Origin: JAENVT01 sp031373785
GTDB lineage: Bacteria > Actinomycetota > Acidimicrobiia > Acidimicrobiales > Ilumatobacteraceae
NCBI GenBank assembly: GCA_031373785.1
Contig: JANMNE010000232.1
Location: 1-7,871 of the forward strand
Length of the DNA: 7,871 nucleotides
Direction of reading: 5' to 3'
In this document: positions 1-5,983 of the stretch, piece after piece
How the letters are laid out: every line of letters starts with the position of its first letter
Numbering within the stretch: position 1 is the stretch's first letter
Notes under the pieces: generated by a model
What the model saw: the letters and a program-made list of their open reading frames with translations, nothing else
The model's database searches: none
Told to the model about the DNA's origin: nothing
Translations under genes and position numbers: made by a program

Positions 1-1
1 T

Positions 2-2158
2 GGTGTCGTTGACGAGATCGTCACTACTCGGTGCGTCGATGTCTCTCGACCGATTCCGTCCGATGCGTTGCTGCGTCGTGACGGTCGACCGGTGACCGAG
101 TCGGTAGTCGATCGTGCGTTGACCACGCAGGCGATCCTCGACCAGGAACGAGCACTGATCGAGTGGGCCGATCGTCGCTTCGTCCACGATGGCCCGGACG
201 AACCCGCCGCGGCGACCCGGAGCACGATCGAGTTGAACCTCGCACAGACGGAGGCCGCCTGCGCGGTCGCGGGACACGCTGATCTGGTTCTGGTTGTCGG
301 CCCGGCCGGCACGGGCAAGACCACCGCACTCTCGCCGGCAGTGGCGCAGCTCCGAGCCGACGGTCGGGTGGTGTTCGGTGTCGCTCCGTCGGCCACCGCG
401 GCCGAGGTCCTCCAGGAGGAGACCGGAGTCGTGTCGGACACACTCGACAAGTTGCTCATCGAGCATCGTCTTGCCCGGCCACCCGATCACCGCTACGACC
501 TGCCGGTCGGGGCGACGGTGATCGTGGACGAGGCCGGGATGATGGCAACAGCCAAGCTGGCGGAGCTGGCCGACCTCACGGACTTGAAGGGCTGGCGGCT
601 CGCGTTGGTCGGCGACCCATTGCAGTTCTCCGCTGTCGGACGCGGTGGCATGTTCGGTCTGCTCGTGGACACCTTCGGCGCAATCGAGCTCGACCATCCC
701 CACCGGTTCGACGAGGAATGGGAACGAGAGGCCAGCCTCCGCCTGCGCCGTGGTGATGTCTCGGTGGCCGAGATCTATGAGGCCCACGGTCGGCTCCACG
801 GCGGCACCGTCACGCAGATGGAACGAGCCAGCGTCGACCGCTGGTGGGAACTTCGCGCCACTGGCAAGAAGACGTTGTTGATGACACCGACCAACGAAGC
901 CGCCGAACGACTCAACGAGCGCTGCCAACGGACCCGCATCAAGGCTGGCGAGATAGACCCGAACACCCGACACGCCACGGCCGGTCCCTACCAGGTCTAT
1001 GTCGGCGACGAAATCGCGACCCGCCACAACGAGCGACGCATCATCACCGACCGAGGCGCGACTGTGAAGAACAGGGCCGTGTGGACCGTCGACAGCATCA
1101 ATGCCGATGGATCGCTCACGGCAACCGGTCGCGCCGGGACCGTTCGGCTACCCGCTGTCTACGTCGCCGAACACGTCGACCTCGCCTATGCCCGCACCGG
1201 CATCGGTGGGCAGGGCCGCAACGTGACAGGTGGTCTGCTCTACGCCGAGCGGCCGACTGATGTTCGCAACATCTACGTGCCGATGACACGCGGTACCGAG
1301 ACCAACGAAGCCTTCCTCGTGACCACAGGTGAGCAGACCGCTCTCGACGTCTTCGCCCAGAGCCTCGCAACCGACTGGATCGACCAACCGGCCATCGCCC
1401 GCCAGGCCGAACTGAACGACACCAAACCACATCGCCCGGGACTGCTCGACGGCAGCCAACTCCGCACGCTGTTCGAACAGCGCTACGAGATCACCTCCAC
1501 CCTTGAGAGGGCCGAGTACGACCTGAAACGTCTGCCGCGAGATTTACGCGATGCCGAGCAGGCCAACGCGGCAGCGGACAAGGCGATCCGTGAACGCACG
1601 ACGGCCCATCGAAAGGCCGAAGCTGTGATCGCTCGGTTCGACCGACCCCTCCACCGTCGCAAGCACGAAGTCGACATCGCGGACGCGACGCGAGACATCC
1701 GGCGCTTGCCCAGACTCATCGAGGAAGCCCGCAACGAAGCGAAGAACGTGGTGCAGCGAGTCGAACAGCTCCGTCAGTCCTCGTTGATGGCTGCCGAAGT
1801 GACGAAGCAACGTCCTTTGCTCGCTGCGAATGTGGCCGAGATCGACGACCGTCTCGCCAACGACTCGCGCGTCCGCTCTCGTATCGATCGCCTCGAACAA
1901 CCGAAAGCCATCACCACAGCCCTCGGCAACCGACCGCCCCCCGGCCCGGCTTCGCGGGACTGGGACCTTGCCGCAGGCCGCCTCGCCCAACACCAAGCCG
2001 CATTCGACATCGACGACGGGTTCGGCCCTCGACCGGGCCACCTCGACGACAATGCCTACAGCCAGAGTCGTGCCAATGCGATCGAGATGGCAGATCCATT
2101 CATTCGGCCGGTCGCGCCTCGAGGTATTGAGAGGTCTGTACCGGAGCTTGGCCGCTAG
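2..2158 (+). CDS. MobF/TraA-type conjugative relaxase-helicase, C-terminal part (5' end outside window)
   Basis: The frame is open from the first complete codon at base 2 to a TAG at 2156-2158, so 718 residues of a longer protein are visible. The TTG at 68 is an internal codon, not a convincing start. The visible part is a superfamily 1 RecD-like helicase: Walker A GPAGTGKT at 299-322, Walker B VIVDEAGMM at 518-544, motif III around VGDPLQFSAVGRGG at 608-649, a motif V-like AYARTGIGGQG at 1184-1216 and the C-terminal YVPMTRG at 1274-1294. A charged, probably coiled-coil region follows (about 1470-1900), then a short tail typical of long actinobacterial relaxases (RDWDLAAGRLAQH near 1955-1995). 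In this family an N-terminal TrwC-like domain nicks oriT and stays bound to the transferred strand, while the helicase unwinds it during conjugation. That N-terminal domain would lie to the left and cannot be checked here. A non-conjugative RecD2-like helicase is the main alternative, but the tail and the tRNA-att context favour a relaxase. Confidence 0.85.
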   Translation, partial: GVVDEIVTTRCVDVSRPIPSDALLRRDGRPVTESVVDRALTTQAILDQERALIEWADRRFVHDGPDEPAAATRSTIELNLAQTEAACAVAGHADLVLVVGPAGTGKTTALSPAVAQLRADGRVVFGVAPSATAAEVLQEETGVVSDTLDKLLIEHRLARPPDHRYDLPVGATVIVDEAGMMATAKLAELADLTDLKGWRLALVGDPLQFSAVGRGGMFGLLVDTFGAIELDHPHRFDEEWEREASLRLRRGDVSVAEIYEAHGRLHGGTVTQMERASVDRWWELRATGKKTLLMTPTNEAAERLNERCQRTRIKAGEIDPNTRHATAGPYQVYVGDEIATRHNERRIITDRGATVKNRAVWTVDSINADGSLTATGRAGTVRLPAVYVAEHVDLAYARTGIGGQGRNVTGGLLYAERPTDVRNIYVPMTRGTETNEAFLVTTGEQTALDVFAQSLATDWIDQPAIARQAELNDTKPHRPGLLDGSQLRTLFEQRYEITSTLERAEYDLKRLPRDLRDAEQANAAADKAIRERTTAHRKAEAVIARFDRPLHRRKHEVDIADATRDIRRLPRLIEEARNEAKNVVQRVEQLRQSSLMAAEVTKQRPLLAANVAEIDDRLANDSRVRSRIDRLEQPKAITTALGNRPPPGPASRDWDLAAGRLAQHQAAFDIDDGFGPRPGHLDDNAYSQSRANAIEMADPFIRPVAPRGIERSVPELGR

Positions 2159-2405
2159 CCACGAACGACCTCGAGTAACGCCGCATCGGTCGGTATAGCT
2201 AGGCAAAATCCACACAGGCTCGGCACCCTCTCCTGCCAAACGGGTCTTTGCTTTCATGGCGTCCCCAAGCATCTGGACGCACGTGGATCGAGGCAAAGTA
2301 CACACCTCGTCAAGTTGGAGCTGTCCAAGCGACTGGCGGATGCCGCGCTGTGCATCGGCTGCAACACTTTGGGCATCTCGTGCGCTGTAGGGGGTGATGG
2401 AGAGT

Positions 2406-2885
2406 ATGCGCAAGATCAAGAGCGCGGCGGTCCGACAGGGGCCCACCTCCGCGCTCGAGGTCTTGTACCGAGCCGAATACACCGGAATGGTGCGGCTTGC
2501 ATTCACGCTCGTCGGGAGCACCGCAGAAGCCGAGGAGATCGTCCAGGACTCGTTCGTGGAAATCTCGCGACGAATCGCCGATCTGGGACACCAGCCCGGT
2601 GGATACCTGCGAGCCGTCGTGGTGAGTAGGTGCCGCTCAGCACTTCGGCGCCGCCGGTTGATGGGTCAACACGCATTTCGGCCGACGGATCTCGCTCCGG
2701 AGGCCGAATCGCTGTGGGACGTGTTGGAACATCTAACCGAAGAGCAGCGGATCGCGGTCGTGCTTCGGTACTACTGCGGATGCAACGCGTCGGAGATCGC
2801 CGCGATCGTCGACCAGCCTGCAGCCACGGTGCGTTCCCACCTGCGACGAGCATTGCAAGCGATGCGAAAGGAGATCGTCGCATGA
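2406..2885 (+). CDS. ECF-family RNA polymerase sigma factor
   Basis: This 159-aa protein would direct RNA polymerase to a dedicated promoter set. Region 2 is visible at residues about 20-53 (LYRAEYTGMVRLAF through AEEIVQDSFVEI), and region 4 with its helix-turn-helix at about 110-154 (LTEEQRIAVVLRYY, then ASEIAAIVDQPAATVRSHLRRAL). The length and the absence of regions 1 and 3 fit a minimal ECF sigma factor. The frame also offers GTG 2394 and ATG 2397. A purine run (AGGGGG, 2389-2394) touches or nearly touches those two codons and sits 11 nt before ATG 2406, so I prefer 2406, with low certainty. Its TGA overlaps the ATG of the next gene (ATGA at 2882-2885), the usual arrangement for a sigma factor and its membrane-bound regulator. 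About 235 bp separate it from the relaxase gene. I found no convincing ECF autoregulatory promoter there. It lies inside the putative integrated element. Confidence 0.9.
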   Translation: MRKIKSAAVRQGPTSALEVLYRAEYTGMVRLAFTLVGSTAEAEEIVQDSFVEISRRIADLGHQPGGYLRAVVVSRCRSALRRRRLMGQHAFRPTDLAPEAESLWDVLEHLTEEQRIAVVLRYYCGCNASEIAAIVDQPAATVRSHLRRALQAMRKEIVA

Positions 2886-3784
2886 ATCGCCTGGAACGCC
2901 AGATCGTGCGCGATCTACGACAGATCGCCGACCGAGCAACTCCATCTCCCAACCGCTGGAACTCGATTCTCACCCGGATTGCGGCCCAGGACCCTGACAC
3001 CGAGACGGAACCCGAACAACACCTCGTTCCAGTGAAGGAGATTTTCGTGTCCATCACCGACTCACCCACTAGCGAAACCAGAAACCGCCGGCGCCTGGCG
3101 ATGGCTGCCGCAGCCGTCGTTGCCGTCGTCGGCGTCGCCGCAATCGCCATCAACAGAATGAACTCCGACGACGACGTGGAACCGGCGCCCGCGGTACAGC
3201 CAACCGTCGCACCGACTACCACCGTCGCACCGACCAACGTCGCATCCCGCCGGGAGGCCGGTGTTTTCGAAGGAGACACTCTGAAGCTCACGTACATCGT
3301 GCCGGATGGTTGGGAGACCCGCGGCGGCCCGCGGCCCTACAGCGGGGTGGTCAAGGGCGAACCGGCAATCGGGGTGCTCTTCGTCGGCGAAGCTGGGGAC
3401 ACCTTCCGTACCCACTATTGCGGGTCGGGGACGCCGAGCGGCCCGGTCGGACCGACCATTGACGACCTCGTCTCGGCGTGGACAAACCTGCCCGGAGTCG
3501 ACGCCACCGCGGCGAGGGACGTCACCGTCGACGGGTTCGACGCAAAAGAGATCGAGCTCACGGTCTCCGCGGACAACGGGAAAGACTGCAGCGGGCTGTT
3601 CTACCGCTGTTCCACCGCTCAATGCCGCAACGAGTTACGAGGCAGAACCAATCAGCACCTAAAAATTTGGATTCTCGACGTCGATGGCGAGCGGAACATG
3701 ATCTTGGCATGGTCCTTCCCAGACACGTCGCAGCAGGACCGAGCCGCACTCGACGAGATCGTAGCCTCCGCCCAGATCGGCTGA
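2882..3784 (+). CDS. Single-pass membrane protein coupled to the ECF sigma factor; putative anti-sigma factor
   Basis: The frame is open further upstream to about 2630, but that part lies over the sigma gene. The ATG at 2882, overlapping the sigma stop codon, is the natural start and gives 300 aa. Residues 1-70 are a charged cytoplasmic segment beginning with an amphipathic stretch (RQIVRDLRQIADRA) and a P-S-P-N-R-W motif like those of proteins that follow ECF sigma genes in actinobacteria. A basic cluster (RNRRR, 67-71) precedes one transmembrane helix (about 72-90, Ala/Val-rich), predicting N-in/C-out topology. A Pro/Thr/Val linker (about 100-120, repeated V-A-P-T) leads to an extracellular domain (about 126-300) containing four cysteines (180, 236, 243, 248) that could form disulfides. 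I see no zinc-binding anti-sigma HxxxCxxC motif. Anti-sigma function is inferred from coupling and topology. A sigma-controlled surface protein is possible. The extracellular fold is not recognised beyond resemblance to similar ECF-neighbour proteins. Confidence 0.75.
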   Translation: MNRLERQIVRDLRQIADRATPSPNRWNSILTRIAAQDPDTETEPEQHLVPVKEIFVSITDSPTSETRNRRRLAMAAAAVVAVVGVAAIAINRMNSDDDVEPAPAVQPTVAPTTTVAPTNVASRREAGVFEGDTLKLTYIVPDGWETRGGPRPYSGVVKGEPAIGVLFVGEAGDTFRTHYCGSGTPSGPVGPTIDDLVSAWTNLPGVDATAARDVTVDGFDAKEIELTVSADNGKDCSGLFYRCSTAQCRNELRGRTNQHLKIWILDVDGERNMILAWSFPDTSQQDRAALDEIVASAQIG

Positions 3785-3805
3785 ACCTCACCGTCGGGGC
3801 AACAG

Positions 3806-3820
3806 CCGGCCCTTCGCCGG
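3806..3820 (+). terminator. Short GC hairpin after the putative anti-sigma gene
   Basis: CCGGC (3806-3810) and GCCGG (3816-3820) form a perfect 5-bp stem around a CCTTC loop, 22 nt after the stop codon at 3784. No U-tract follows, so it would be a weak or factor-assisted terminator at best. Confidence 0.35.
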
Positions 3821-3825
3821 ACCAC

Positions 3826-3866
3826 GGACACACGCAGAGACTGTCCCCTGTCTGCGTGATTTGTCC
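3826..3866. repeat. Imperfect 13-bp inverted repeat, possible terminator or protein-binding site
   Basis: GGACA CACGCAGA (3826-3838) pairs with TCTGCGTG (3851-3858) and TGTCC (3862-3866), leaving a 3-nt bulge (ATT) on the 3' side and a 12-nt loop. All thirteen pairs are Watson-Crick. It lies 42 nt after the putative anti-sigma stop and about 170 nt before the tRNA-derived repeat. It could end the sigma/anti-sigma transcript, although no U-tract follows, or bind a recombination or regulatory protein. Confidence 0.55.
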
Positions 3867-4036
3867 TGCGGTAGCTGAAGGCGATTCTCTCCGCCCTATA
3901 AGTGGTCTCGATCCAACATTCCATCCAACAAACTTGTCGATACGGGGCATCGCAGCGCATCACCGCCTGGACGGGCGACCGGACAAACGCCAGGTAAACA
4001 GCACTATTTAACATCAGATGGACGGGTCAACGTCGA

Positions 4037-4078
4037 CTCATAACCCCTGGGTCGCGGGTTCGATCCCCGCCCGCCCCA
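4037..4078 (+). repeat. 3' half of a CAT-anticodon tRNA gene: probable att site at the right end of an integrated element
   Basis: From 4037 the sequence matches a tRNA 3' half: anticodon loop CTCATAA (4037-4043, anticodon CAT at 4039-4041), 3' anticodon-stem strand CCCCT (4044-4048), 5-nt variable region (4049-4053), T stem GCGGG (4054-4058), T loop TTCGATC (4059-4065), T stem CCCGC (4066-4070), 3' acceptor strand CCGCCCC (4071-4077) and discriminator A (4078). The five bases before the loop (GTCGA) do not pair with CCCCT, and no D arm or matching GGGGCGG acceptor strand lies upstream. This is therefore a fragment, not a gene. The match begins at the anticodon loop, a common crossover place for tyrosine integrases. 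C at position 72 argues against initiator tRNA; elongator Met or Ile(CAT) are possible. The intact tRNA should lie left of the window. Confidence 0.75.
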
Positions 4079-4273
4079 CTACAGCGGTCGAGTGTTCCAC
4101 ACCCACCCGACGGCGGTCACCCGGCGCGTGGGAGTTGATCGTCGAGGCCGGGCGCGACCCGGTCACCGGCGCCGGAACGACGTCGAGCCGATCGGTGTCG
4201 TCACCGACTCTCGGGTTGGAGCTTCGGTCGATGAACACGTATCTCGCTCGCCTGGCTCTCGTTTAGGACGAGG
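4079..4273. other. Gene-free stretch with GC-rich inverted repeats downstream of the minus-strand operon
   Basis: No convincing coding frame is present between the tRNA fragment and the end of the small HTH gene. CCGGG (4148-4152) and CCCGG (4158-4162) form a 5-bp stem around a 5-nt loop, followed by a perfect 10-bp palindrome CCGGCGCCGG (4166-4175). These lie about 100 nt beyond the stop of the minus-strand gene run and could help terminate it, though neither has a U-tract. Confidence 0.4.
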
Positions 4274-4531
4274 TCACATGCGGCCGTACTTGCGTTGCGC
4301 GGCTTGCTTGGAAACGCCGAGCATCGCTCCGATCTCTGACCACGATCGGTTGGCGCGTCGAGCGGCGTGAACCGCGTCGGTCACCTCGTTGTCCTTTGCT
4401 TCGCGTTGTTCGGCCAGTTTCGCGATCTGCCGCAGCGCCGAGGTGTCAACGTGTACCAGGTCACCCGGCCCCACCTTGTCGGCCCAACGCTCGAGAGCAA
4501 CGGCCTTCTCGGCGCGTGAGGTCTTCGTCAT
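4274..4531 (-). CDS. Small helix-turn-helix DNA-binding protein
   Basis: This 85-aa protein starts at ATG 4531. The frame stays open to 4918, but that extension covers the neighbouring gene in a different frame. An in-frame ATG at 4543 is possible but has its purine run directly abutting it, whereas a GGTGGA lies 4 nt before 4531. The C-terminal third carries a clear helix-turn-helix: WSEIGAMLGVSKQAAQRKYG (residues 64-83), with the Gly of the turn and the S-K-Q-A-A recognition-helix start typical of small actinobacterial HTH proteins. The N-terminal part is charged and helical. It is the last gene of the minus-strand run, 94 bp after the cyclotransferase-like gene, so it may have its own promoter. 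It is the first chromosomal gene beyond the att repeat. A transcriptional regulator of the adjacent operon is a guess. No partner or ligand domain is visible. Confidence 0.75.
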   Translation of the reverse strand: MTKTSRAEKAVALERWADKVGPGDLVHVDTSALRQIAKLAEQREAKDNEVTDAVHAARRANRSWSEIGAMLGVSKQAAQRKYGRM

Positions 4532-4625
4532 TGCGTCCACCATCCTTTCAGGAACTTCGGACGGGTCGGAATGGAGCTGGGAAACGGTGCATCGACAGGT
4601 GATCTCCCGGGCGCGAGCACGCGGA

Positions 4626-4997
4626 TCACCGAGACCCCGTGAGCCAGTTGCCGGAGGGGATCGCTGCGAACGCGGTCTCGCCGCCGTACTCGTAGGCCCA
4701 GGCCTTCGTGCCGCCGGCGGTTGTGATCGCGACACGATGGAACAGATCGATGACGGCTCCCTCGACCTCGTCGAGCAGCCGCAAGGCCTCGTCCATACGA
4801 TCGAGGTGCAACGGATACACCCTGCCGTGGATGGTGCCGTCGTGGTCGAAGCGTGCAGCGGGGTAGCCGTTTCCGGTGTCGTAGATGGCGCCGTCGACCG
4901 AATCGTCGTGGCCCTCATCGGCGACGAACGGGGCGAGGAACGGCCAACGCGGCTGCCCGGGCCGCAGCGTCCCGTAGACGAAGAGGTGGGTGATCAT
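4626..4997 (-). CDS. Gamma-glutamylcyclotransferase-like (AIG2/GGCT fold) protein
   Basis: Start ATG 4997 overlaps the stop of the upstream oxygenase gene (ATGA), giving 123 aa. A longer frame reaching 5159 would lie within that gene and is rejected. The N-terminus has the family signature VYGTLRPGQ (residues 7-15), which forms the substrate loop. LLDEVEG (74-80) carries the expected catalytic glutamate, E79. Further hallmarks are GYPAA (44-48), GRVYPL (58-63) and AWAYEY (99-104). Members cyclize gamma-glutamyl groups to 5-oxoproline, releasing an amine or amino acid: gamma-glutamyl peptides, gamma-glutamylamines, or a protecting group in some biosynthetic pathways (BtrG in butirosin). The length is typical of the compact bacterial AIG2-like group. 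The substrate cannot be read from sequence. Coupling to an oxygenase-like gene suggests action on the same small molecule, which is inference. Confidence 0.88.
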   Translation of the reverse strand: MITHLFVYGTLRPGQPRWPFLAPFVADEGHDDSVDGAIYDTGNGYPAARFDHDGTIHGRVYPLHLDRMDEALRLLDEVEGAVIDLFHRVAITTAGGTKAWAYEYGGETAFAAIPSGNWLTGSR

Positions 4998-5716
4998 TGC
5001 ACCGGTCGGTGGTTGCCGACCGATGGTGGCTGCAGCAACAACCGTTGGCGAGGAGTGCATCCGTTGACGAGTTCGGGTGGCCACACCTCGTGCGACCAGG
5101 CGGAGTTGCCGGGGGAGTACTTGTAGAGCAACGTGCGTCGTTGCTTGGGCCCCTGCCACGTCGCGGTCCCGTGGGTCAATGCCTCGGTGAAGATCACGAC
5201 GTCACCGGCCCTGAGGGGAACCTCGACGGCCATTGCGGATGCCTCGCGGGCCGGGGTGGGGAAGTTCGACTTGTGGCTTCCGGGCACGCACAAGAAGCCG
5301 CCCCGACCCGGAAGGTGGTCGACCAGCGCCCACTGCACTGCAACGAGACCGGTTCGGATGTTACCTCCGTCGACGGTGTAGTACTGCGCCGGATCGAATG
5401 GCTTGCCGCCACCGTGCAGCCCGAGGCCACTGGTACCCGGCCGCATGACGATGCCGTAGGCATGGTCGAGGCGCGCGTTGTGGCCGCAGAGCTCGACGAT
5501 GATGTCGAAGATGCCATCGTGGTCGAGCAGATCGCGGAACCGGCGCGCTGCGACCAGATGGCCGACGAAGCGTTGGCTCATGATGTCGTCGCCGGGCTCC
5601 GCCGTGTGCACCATGTCGACGGCAACGTTCAGTGCCTCGAGGTCACCCGGCGACAACACACCGCGTCGCACCAGGAAGCCTTGGATGTCGAAGCGGTACC
5701 GCTCCTCCGGTGTCAT
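4994..5716 (-). CDS. Phytanoyl-CoA dioxygenase (PhyH)-family 2-oxoglutarate/Fe(II) oxygenase-like protein with Asp-to-Gly change at the iron site
   Basis: This 240-aa protein is of PhyH-family length. Its start ATG 5716 shares one base with the upstream stop (TGATG), and its own stop overlaps the next start (ATGA). The cupin core is recognisable: an LHGGG motif (residues 100-104), PGSHK (145-149), RAGDVVIF (169-176), the distal iron ligand H182 in THGT, and R193/R194 in RRTLLYKY, with R193 placed 11 residues after that His as expected for 2-oxoglutarate binding. The usual HxD pair is H101-G102-G103 here, so the carboxylate ligand is replaced by Gly. Known non-heme iron halogenases (SyrB2 with Ala, WelO5 and BesD with Gly) have such a replacement, leaving room for chloride, but a PhyH subfamily with other chemistry or another ligand is equally possible. 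The family usually hydroxylates small molecules. The substrate is unknown, and the downstream cyclotransferase-like gene is its probable pathway partner. Confidence 0.87.
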   Translation of the reverse strand: MTPEERYRFDIQGFLVRRGVLSPGDLEALNVAVDMVHTAEPGDDIMSQRFVGHLVAARRFRDLLDHDGIFDIIVELCGHNARLDHAYGIVMRPGTSGLGLHGGGKPFDPAQYYTVDGGNIRTGLVAVQWALVDHLPGRGGFLCVPGSHKSNFPTPAREASAMAVEVPLRAGDVVIFTEALTHGTATWQGPKQRRTLLYKYSPGNSAWSHEVWPPELVNGCTPRQRLLLQPPSVGNHRPVQ

Positions 5717-5970
5717 CAGTCGTCGGGATGCTCGATGGCGTCGAGGAAGGCGTCGACGTCGTCGTCTTCGCCGCCGACCAACCAGATCGTCAGCCCGTCT
5801 TCGTTGTCCTCATCGGGCTCGTCGTCCTGCCACGGCAGCATCCCCTCGACGCTGTACCTGTCGACGGTGATGTCGTCGTTCTCGTCGACCACGGGTGCGA
5901 CGATGGCCAGCTCGACCTCGGCATCAGGTGGCTGATCTTGCAGGATCTCGATGAGTTCACTGACGCGCAT
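5716..5970 (-). CDS. Small acidic protein of unknown function
   Basis: This is an 84-aa protein from ATG 5970. I do not recognise a named family. The N-terminus (MRVSELIEILQDQPPDAEVE) resembles the opening of many small bacterial proteins in which a short helix is followed by a strand carrying P-x-A-x-V. The rest is strongly acidic, with D/E runs at residues 29-33, 49-57 and 68-71 and a hydrophobic LTIWLVGG (60-67) between the last two. No signal peptide, cysteines or metal motif are seen. The stop overlaps the oxygenase-like start, so the two are translationally coupled. It begins 13 nt after the stop of the 189-aa gene and lacks a strong ribosome-binding site. GC-rich third positions and the operon position support a real gene. 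It could be a partner or stability factor for the enzyme encoded next, which is inference only. Confidence 0.72.
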   Translation of the reverse strand: MRVSELIEILQDQPPDAEVELAIVAPVVDENDDITVDRYSVEGMLPWQDDEPDEDNEDGLTIWLVGGEDDDVDAFLDAIEHPDD

Positions 5971-5983
5971 GACCGCACACTAG

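Larger units (their letters stand above)
3785..4036. other. Gene-free, locally AT-rich stretch between the sigma module and the tRNA-derived att repeat
   Basis: No frame here looks coding. The first 80 bases carry two inverted repeats (listed separately). Composition then falls: the 30 bases at 3991-4020 hold only 11 G/C, against a clearly GC-rich background. The octamer TGGACGGG occurs at 3968-3975 and again at 4019-4026. A non-coding, AT-rich stretch with short repeats next to a recombination site is what the arm of an integrase attachment site often looks like, but no integrase-binding consensus can be identified by eye. Confidence 0.5.

Noticed and set aside
2191..2203. TATAGCTAGG as a -10 box for the sigma gene
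   Set aside because: It lacks the final T of TANNNT in any good register, has no -35 partner, and lies about 200 bp before the start codon.
1544..2521. 325-codon minus-strand open frame
   Set aside because: It is antisense to the relaxase C-terminus and the sigma start, with no recognisable motif, and crosses two genes of the opposite strand.
2630..2881. Upstream extension of the putative anti-sigma gene
   Set aside because: It overlaps sigma region 4 in another frame. The ATGA overlap at 2882 is the natural coupled start.
4037..4078. A functional tRNA-Met gene at this place
   Set aside because: There is no acceptor 5' strand, no D arm and no 5' anticodon-stem strand; only the 3' half is present.
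4038..4238. Minus-strand 66-residue frame ending in GRAGIEPATQGL
   Set aside because: This ending is the familiar artefact of translating the antisense of a tRNA T arm. It marks the tRNA fragment, not a protein.
4997..5935. 312-codon plus-strand open frame
   Set aside because: It is antisense to the PhyH-like and acidic genes, whose minus-strand frames carry recognisable motifs and coupled stop/start junctions. No family features are seen in the plus frame.
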